Shown: positions 5,952 to 10,568 of the stretch, piece after piece | How positions within the stretch are numbered: the first letter of the stretch is position 1 | How the letters are laid out: each line of letters starts with the position of its first letter | Source: JBECKQ01 sp040235375 | GTDB taxonomy: Bacteria; Planctomycetota; Phycisphaerae; UBA1845 | Length of the DNA: 10,568 bases | Assembly (NCBI GenBank): GCA_040235375.1 | Contig: JBECKQ010000118.1 | Span: 1 to 10,568, forward strand | Reading direction: 5' to 3' | Made by a program: the position numbers and the translations under genes | Notes under the pieces: generated by a model | What the model saw: the letters and a program-made list of their open reading frames with translations, nothing else | The model's database searches: none | What the model was told of the DNA's origin: nothing

Positions 5952-5985
5952 ACGCCCGGAATTGCTGCGTAAGCGTCCCGACCCG

Positions 5986-6013
5986 TTGACCAATCCCCGC
6001 TGATTGGTATCAT
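5986..6013 (+). promoter_or_regulatory. Probable sigma70-type promoter of rpsD
   Basis: TTGACC (5986-5991, five of six consensus bases) and TATCAT (6008-6013, five of six) are separated by 16 nt. Transcription would start near 6020, leaving a leader of about 60 nt before the S4 start. The pair lies in the gap after the secreted-protein stop, which supports rpsD being transcribed on its own. This is the best-matching promoter seen in the window. Confidence 0.6.
5989..6008 (+). other. Perfect 7-bp inverted repeat inside the rpsD promoter spacer
   Basis: The arms accaatc (5989-5995) and gattggt (6002-6008) are exact reverse complements around cccgct. They cover the whole -35/-10 spacer and the edges of both boxes. 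A DNA-binding repressor or activator site is possible; a chance palindrome is the alternative. Confidence 0.5.
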
Positions 6014-6060
6014 TCCTTCTCTTGCCCGCCCGTCCCCGGGTGGGGCCGATCATGAGCTAC

Positions 6061-6065
6061 GGAGG
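6061..6065 (+). promoter_or_regulatory. Ribosome-binding-site-like GGAGG before rpsD
   Basis: GGAGG lies 13 nt ahead of the ATG at 6079, longer than usual spacing. An upstream in-frame ATG at 6052 would include it within the coding region. The 6079 start is preferred because it gives the usual S4 length and puts the TGPK motif at the N-terminus. Confidence 0.4.
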
Positions 6066-6078
6066 TTTACGCCGAACG

Positions 6079-6687
6079 ATGGGTAACTACACGGGTCCGA
6101 AAGTCCGACTGAGCCGCCGCCTCGGCGTCCCGATTGCCGAGACCGCCAAGCACCTCAATCTCCGGCGTCCCTCGCGTCCCGGTATTCACGGCTATCGCCG
6201 GGGCCGGCCCAGCCTCTACGGCCGGCAGCTCGCGGAAAAGCAGAAGATCGCCTGCTACTACAACATTCGCGACGGGCAGCTTCGTCGCTACATGGCCATG
6301 GCCGCCGCGTCCAGCCGCGATTCGATCGCCGTGTTCCAGGAACTGCTCGAAACGCGGCTCGACAACGTCGTTCGCCGGCTGGGCTGGGCTCGCACGATCT
6401 GGCAGGCCCGGCAGGCCGTCGCCCACGGTCATTTTCAGATCAACGGGCGCCGTGTCGATCGCCCCTCACAGCGTGTCCGCCCCGGCGACGTGATCTCGGT
6501 CAAAGAGCGCAGCCAGAAGTTCGTCCGCGCTTGTGCGGAGACCTGCGAAGGCCCTCTTCCGCCCGAGTGGCTCGTCGCGGAAGAGAACAAGCTCGAGGCG
6601 CGCGTCGTTAGGCCGCCCACGCCCGAAGACATCCGTCTTCCCTTCGAAGTCGAATACGGCTTCATCGTCGAGTACTACGGCCGCTAG
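6079..6687 (+). CDS. rpsD: 30S ribosomal protein S4
   Basis: 202 residues from the ATG at 6079. S4 binds the 5' domain of 16S rRNA, starts assembly of the small subunit and helps form the mRNA entry site. The N-terminus MGNYTGPKVRLSRRLGVPI matches the family start, and the protein ends EVEYGFIVEYYGR, the usual S4 ending. The S4 RNA-binding domain lies at about 92-150, with RLDNVVRRLGWARTIWQARQAVAHGHFQINGRRVDRPSQRVRPGD as its core (located here by its first and last residues, R and D). No N-terminal zinc-binding Cys cluster is present, so it is the zinc-free type. Length is normal for the family (about 200-210). It is not beside rpsM, rpsK, rpoA or rplQ, the usual alpha-operon neighbours, and seems to be a single-gene unit with its own promoter. 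An in-frame ATG at 6052 would add nine residues. Confidence 0.95.
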   Translation: MGNYTGPKVRLSRRLGVPIAETAKHLNLRRPSRPGIHGYRRGRPSLYGRQLAEKQKIACYYNIRDGQLRRYMAMAAASSRDSIAVFQELLETRLDNVVRRLGWARTIWQARQAVAHGHFQINGRRVDRPSQRVRPGDVISVKERSQKFVRACAETCEGPLPPEWLVAEENKLEARVVRPPTPEDIRLPFEVEYGFIVEYYGR

Positions 6688-6723
6688 GCTTCGTGCTCTT
6701 CCCCATGGACTTCTTCCCACTGG

Positions 6724-6752
6724 TTGTGCTTTGCGCTGCGCGCCCGTAAAGT
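6724..6752 (+). promoter_or_regulatory. Weak candidate promoter for the ligase-peptidase gene
   Basis: TTGTGC (6724-6729) and TAAAGT (6747-6752) are separated by 17 nt in the 122-nt gap between rpsD and the fusion gene. They match three and four of six consensus bases. Read-through from rpsD is the alternative, since no terminator hairpin was seen after rpsD. Confidence 0.25.
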
Positions 6753-6809
6753 CTGCATGGGTCTGAATGCGCCGGGCTGGCGATCACACGGGCACCAAGC
6801 AGAGCAGGC

Positions 6810-9626
6810 ATGGACAAGAAGGCACTCAGCAAATTCCTCGACCGCTACCAGCACGCCCACCAGACGGCCCTCGAAACGCACTTTGACGGCGGGACGTGCG
6901 GGCTCGAGCTGGAATGGAACGTCATCGATTCCGCGCTGCGGCCCGTGCATCACGTCGGCTCCGGACCGGATGCCGTCTCCTTCGCTGACGAGCTTCGCCG
7001 CCGGTTCATCGCCGGGCCGCTGATCGACCGCAACGAGCTGGAAGTCTTCCACTGGATGACGGAGTGGACGACCCGGCCGTACTACCACGCGCAAGGCGCC
7101 GTGTACGAAGGCCGCCTGCTTGAAGCGTGCATGCTGAACGCGCTCAGCGCGGCCGGGCTGTCCTTCGGCGAGCGGCTCTATGCCTGGCCCGGCAACCTGC
7201 TGTGGCCGGTCGAGGTGAACGGGCGCTCCATCCCCGGCGAGTGGGAGCTCGCCAAGCGGCGGTATCTCGAGCACTGCGTCGAGCTGTTCGGCAGCGCCCT
7301 GGCGACCGCGGGCATGCACACCAACGTGTCGCTGCCGGTGCCGCTACTGTCACTCGACTACCTGCACCTGCCGGCCGCCGTCCGCGTGACCAGCACGCTG
7401 CGCGACTACTGCAACGAGGTGAACATCCGTGGAGCGCGAATCCTGCGGGCGTTCGCGGCGGTATTCGTGGCCACGTCGGCGGCGTCACCCTTGCGGCCGG
7501 AGCGCGCCGGCGGCGAGCCGGCTCTCCGCGTGACTGACGAGGACTCGAATCGGCTGCTGGTATTTCCCAACCCGCCGGCGCTTGACGTTGCCGATCTCTA
7601 TCGCAGTCACGCCGATTACGTGCGCATATCGAGCGACCTCGTGCGCAGCCGCGTCCGCTTCGGTAACAACAACTGGACGCCGACGCGGGCCCGGTCCGAT
7701 CGCAAGTCGGTCGATCGGATCATTCACATCACGACCGAGCAACTGCACGACGTGTACCGCAAGGGCATTTACCGCGTGGGCGAAAGCGAAAGCGTGGACT
7801 CGATGACGTCGCGGATCGAGATCGAGAACCTGCTGGCCCGCGTTGAAATCCCCATGGCCCGCGTCGAAATCCGCTGCGACGAAGGCGGGCACGACCTCGA
7901 CGTGGACGTGGCCAACCTGGTTCTCCGAGAACTGCTGTTGATCCGGACGTACGCAGATCCGGGTTTCGGCGCCGGTTTCGCGTACAGCGCCGCGGACATC
8001 GATCGCTGCCGCAAGAACGAAGACGCCGCGGCCCGGCTCGGCCTGCGCGGCGAGATCGAGCATCCGTTCACCGGCGCAAAGACCGGGATGCGCGAGTTTC
8101 TCGCGTGGGCGCTCGGCGAAGTGAACGAGCTCGCCGCCGGCCTCGGCCGCGCCGATCTGCTCGATCCGCTCCGGGCGATGGCAACCGGCGGGCCGAACAC
8201 CGCGGAGCAACTCCGGCAGCGCGTCCGCCGCGACACAAGCGCCGACAACCGCGTACCGTTCGAACTGCTCAAGCAGTTGGCCGTCGAACGCGAGGAACAG
8301 GTCGACCGTGATGTCGAGCGCATCGTCGGCACCGTGCACGACCTTCGCGACGAAGCGCCGAAACTCCGCGAAATGCTCACCCGCGCCCGCGAGGCGGCCC
8401 GGCTCGACCCTACATCCCGATTCCACTTCGAGGAACCGGGGGCGGCGGCGGCAATCGTGTCATTTCCCGACAAGACCGCGGAAATCCTCGATCTGGCCAA
8501 GCGGCTTATCCGCATACCGTCCGTGACGAACTGCCCGAACGAGCGGCTGGAAGAAGTCTACCGGGCCGGCCGGTTCATCGCCGCGTTCCTTCGCGACGCG
8601 GGCCTCGACGTGCATCTTTACGATGACGACACGTACCCCGCGGTGCTCGCCGCGTTTCCCGGCCAGCTCAGCGCGCCGGTCATGCTCAGCGGCCACTTCG
8701 ACGTTGTCGAACCCTCGCCCGATGACGGCCAGTTCGAGCCGGTCATCGACGGGGATTACCTCTGGGGCCGCGGCTCGGCGGACATGAAAACCGTCGTCGC
8801 CACGTACCTGATCTGGATGCGTGACCGCATGCGGCGCGGCGGCGCCATGCCGCCGATCAACATGCTCCTCGTCGGCAACGAGGAGAATGGCGAGCGCGAG
8901 CCGACGGGCACGCCGCACGTCCTCGCCGCGCTCCGCGAGAAGCGCGGCTACGAGCCGCAGCTCATGGTCGTCGGTGAACGCACCGGCGAAAAGGACGGCC
9001 AGCTCTACGGCGACATCTGCATCGAAAACCGCGGTGTCATCCGCGTGTCGCTCGTTGGCAGCGGCCGGCAGGAGCATACCGGCGTCGGCGCGAAAATGGA
9101 CGACCTGCTGCTCAAGCTCGACCGCGCCCGGCTGGCGGTCGCCGAGATCGCGGACGAATTCCTGACGCTCAAGGCCGACGACAACTGGGTGAGCGAGTAC
9201 CGCTTCGCATTCATCAACGTCGGCACGACCGGCGTGTACAACATTACCCCGTCCGAGGGCCACCTCGGCCTCGAAATCCGCCCGATCCCGCAGGACAACA
9301 TTGCCGAGATGCTCAGCCGCATCCGCAATCTGGCCCGAGCGCTCGAGCTCGAGCTGCGCGTCGAGACGTGCGAACCCGGCGTCGCCTGCGATCGGGACAA
9401 TCCGCATCTCGCCCGCCTGATCGAGGCCGTCCGCGTCACCTCCGGCCAGGAGCCGGTGATCGCCCGCAAGAAACCCGGCACGAGCGGCCGGTTCGCCCCC
9501 AACGGCCAAGCCATCATCTGGGGCCAGTCCGGCCAGGGTCCTCACTCCCCCGCCGAACGCCACTACATCCCCAGCATTCTGCCGCACTGCACCGCCCTGG
9601 ATCGATTCGCTGACCTGCTGCTGTGA
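6810..9626 (+). CDS. Fusion of glutamate-cysteine-ligase-like domain and M20 metallopeptidase
   Basis: 938 residues, cytoplasmic (no signal peptide). Residues about 25-475 resemble GCS2/YbdK-type carboxylate-amine ligases, which use ATP to join the side-chain carboxyl of glutamate or a similar acid to an amine. Visible family-like elements are GLELEW (31-36), NELE (75-78), GMHTNVSLP (168-176), ATSAASPL (221-228) and RVEIR (351-355). A helical linker (about 480-545) follows. Residues 550-938 are a full M20 peptidase (ArgE/DapE/CPG2 type), which hydrolyses amide bonds with two zinc ions. His629 and Asp631 are in GHFDVV, Asp658 in GRGSADMK, catalytic Glu691 and Glu692 in NEENG, Glu723 in GERTGE, and His912 in PHSPAE. 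The dimer domain (about 738-860) is present. The substrate is unknown. The ribosome site is weak (AGCAGG next to the ATG). One uninterrupted frame with uniform composition argues against an assembly artefact. The M20 call is firm; the ligase call is good but rests on motifs. Confidence 0.85.
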   Translation: MDKKALSKFLDRYQHAHQTALETHFDGGTCGLELEWNVIDSALRPVHHVGSGPDAVSFADELRRRFIAGPLIDRNELEVFHWMTEWTTRPYYHAQGAVYEGRLLEACMLNALSAAGLSFGERLYAWPGNLLWPVEVNGRSIPGEWELAKRRYLEHCVELFGSALATAGMHTNVSLPVPLLSLDYLHLPAAVRVTSTLRDYCNEVNIRGARILRAFAAVFVATSAASPLRPERAGGEPALRVTDEDSNRLLVFPNPPALDVADLYRSHADYVRISSDLVRSRVRFGNNNWTPTRARSDRKSVDRIIHITTEQLHDVYRKGIYRVGESESVDSMTSRIEIENLLARVEIPMARVEIRCDEGGHDLDVDVANLVLRELLLIRTYADPGFGAGFAYSAADIDRCRKNEDAAARLGLRGEIEHPFTGAKTGMREFLAWALGEVNELAAGLGRADLLDPLRAMATGGPNTAEQLRQRVRRDTSADNRVPFELLKQLAVEREEQVDRDVERIVGTVHDLRDEAPKLREMLTRAREAARLDPTSRFHFEEPGAAAAIVSFPDKTAEILDLAKRLIRIPSVTNCPNERLEEVYRAGRFIAAFLRDAGLDVHLYDDDTYPAVLAAFPGQLSAPVMLSGHFDVVEPSPDDGQFEPVIDGDYLWGRGSADMKTVVATYLIWMRDRMRRGGAMPPINMLLVGNEENGEREPTGTPHVLAALREKRGYEPQLMVVGERTGEKDGQLYGDICIENRGVIRVSLVGSGRQEHTGVGAKMDDLLLKLDRARLAVAEIADEFLTLKADDNWVSEYRFAFINVGTTGVYNITPSEGHLGLEIRPIPQDNIAEMLSRIRNLARALELELRVETCEPGVACDRDNPHLARLIEAVRVTSGQEPVIARKKPGTSGRFAPNGQAIIWGQSGQGPHSPAERHYIPSILPHCTALDRFADLLL

Positions 9627-9778
9627 CAGGTGGCACGGGCATCCAGCGGCTGGCAATGCATCTCGATTCGCAGCAATTGGACAATTGTGACAAGCATTCC
9701 GAAATCGGGGTTCCGGATTTGTCCGTCCCGCGTTATGCTTGCTGCCGTGTGAAGGGCATTTCTTAATTGCGAAATCAC

Positions 9779-9784
9779 GGAGGG
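9779..9784 (+). promoter_or_regulatory. Ribosome binding site of the lipoprotein gene
   Basis: GGAGGG ends 8 nt before the ATG at 9793, normal spacing, and fixes the lipoprotein start. Confidence 0.75.
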
Positions 9785-9792
9785 CGCCGGCC

Positions 9793-10568
9793 ATGTCACG
9801 CAAGTCGCAACTCATTGCACTGACGGTCATTGGAATAATTACGCTCGGAGTCGGTCTTGGCTGCAACCCCACTGTACCACCGGACGACAACACCGACCCG
9901 GATCAGAACACGGACACGAACGGCATTCCAGACGACGGCACCAATCCTCCTGCCGGCGATTTGCCCGACTATACGACCGACGGCGCACCGCCGGCGGGCG
10001 GCCAGCCGACCGAACGATTGCAGTCCGCCGACCTCACGTACCTCGGCGCCTTCCGCCTGCCCGACGACTTCAACTGGGGCGCCCGCGGCATGTCGTATTA
10101 TCCGGCCGGCGACGACGGAGCGGGCAGCCTGCTCGTAACCGGCTTCGAACTGCTCCAGGATCCCGAGCACCCCGGCGAGTCATGCTGGGACCCCGAATGG
10201 GACTGCCAGGCGTATTTCGGCGAAGTCTCCATCCCCGCGCCGCAGGTGCAAGCCAACTGGGAGGACCTGCCGCAGGCAACGCTGCTTCGCCCCATGGCCA
10301 CCTTTGACAACGGCCTCGCCTCCACGGTGCACCGCGAGTACCTTTTCGTCAGCGACATCGAGTACGTGACAGCGCGGGGCACTCAAACCAGCGACAAGCT
10401 CTACGGCTCGCTCGTGCTGTGGTACGCCGAAGGCGTGGCCGGCGAGGACACCTTCCCCACCGTCTGGTTCTCGAGCATGGACGGGTCGGCGGCCCGCGGC
10501 ATGTTCCACGTCGGCCCGGAGCAGACGCCCTATCACGGCCGGAAGGTCGGCTCGTACCTGTTCACCGT
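9793..10568 (+). CDS. Lipoprotein of unknown function, C-terminus beyond window
   Basis: 258 residues are visible before the right edge. The N-terminus MSRKSQLIALTVIGIITLGVGLGC is a lipoprotein signal peptide with Cys24 as the lipid-modified residue. The lipobox (G-L-G before Cys) is slightly off consensus. Residues 25-60 are a flexible linker rich in Asp, Asn, Thr and Pro (for example DDNTDPDQNTDTNGIPDDG), which would hold the folded part away from the membrane. The folded part begins near 66 (LQSADLTYLGAFRLPDD). It has repeated strand-turn patterns: SLLVTGFE, AYFGEVSIP, EYLFVSDIEYV and GSLVLWYAEG, which look like blades of a beta-propeller or similar sheet repeat. No enzyme motif is seen. 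The start is fixed by a GGAGGG site. The function is unknown; surface binding or a structural role is a guess. Confidence 0.85.
   Translation, partial: MSRKSQLIALTVIGIITLGVGLGCNPTVPPDDNTDPDQNTDTNGIPDDGTNPPAGDLPDYTTDGAPPAGGQPTERLQSADLTYLGAFRLPDDFNWGARGMSYYPAGDDGAGSLLVTGFELLQDPEHPGESCWDPEWDCQAYFGEVSIPAPQVQANWEDLPQATLLRPMATFDNGLASTVHREYLFVSDIEYVTARGTQTSDKLYGSLVLWYAEGVAGEDTFPTVWFSSMDGSAARGMFHVGPEQTPYHGRKVGSYLFT

Noticed and set aside
7485..8426. Long minus-strand open frame (313 residues) opposite the ligase domain
   Set aside because: Antisense to the GCS2-like motifs, with no ribosome site or recognised domain.
9630..9652. tggcacgggcatcc-type sequence after the fusion gene stop
   Set aside because: It resembles interspersed repeats I associate with planctomycete intergenic DNA, but only one copy is present here and the memory cannot be checked.
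9674..9724. Twin CAATTG palindromes and an imperfect inverted repeat (ggacaa / ttgtcc) after the fusion gene
   Set aside because: Suggestive of a terminator or operator, but the stem has a 34-nt interior with poor pairing and no T-run follows, so no call is made.
9711..9739. Possible promoter for the lipoprotein gene (TTCCGG, 17 nt, TATGCT)
   Set aside because: The -10 box is fair, but the -35 box matches only two of six bases.
8460..9893. Long minus-strand open frame (477 residues) opposite the M20 domain
   Set aside because: The plus strand carries every M20 metal ligand in order; the antisense product matches no family and has His/Arg/Ala bias typical of shadow frames.

Overview
This window is GC-rich DNA that most likely comes from a planctomycete (Planctomycetota, possibly the Phycisphaerae side). 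That is an inference, not a database result. It rests on three features: a periplasmic von Willebrand A protein with the phrase FFGLGG just before its domain, encoded with ExbB and two ExbD proteins; a lipoprotein with an Asp/Asn/Pro-rich linker behind its lipid-modified Cys; and secreted helical proteins of unknown function. No tRNA, rRNA, insertion sequence or CRISPR array was seen.

Left block (about 1-4478, all on the minus strand): a compact operon read right to left. It encodes a membrane-anchored vWA protein, a secreted TPR-like protein (17 nt overlap), an ExbB/TolQ proton-channel protein, two ExbD proteins (1 nt overlap), and a secreted protein cut off by the window edge. The set looks like a proton-motive-force-driven envelope machine. 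The vWA protein has the topology of TonB and carries the TonB-type SxxxH pair in its single membrane helix, so it may be the energy transducer, with a MIDAS-type vWA domain where TonB has its receptor-binding domain. The spacers either side of exbB carry 7-nt tandem repeats.

Middle (4479-6687): a 342-nt divergent gap holds a run of strong potential hairpins just upstream of a secreted, helical, unrecognised protein with a Thr/Pro repeat tail. Next comes rpsD (ribosomal protein S4), standing alone, with a recognisable sigma70-type promoter whose spacer contains a perfect 7-bp inverted repeat.

Right block (6688-10568, plus strand): a 938-residue protein that joins a glutamate-cysteine-ligase-like (GCS2/YbdK-type) domain to a complete M20 metallopeptidase domain. 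This puts an amide-forming and an amide-breaking module in one chain, and it is the most unusual single gene here. It is followed by the first 258 residues of a lipoprotein of unknown function that runs off the right edge.

The two strongest candidates for something undescribed are the TonB-like vWA/ExbB/ExbD/ExbD/TPR operon and the ligase-peptidase fusion.
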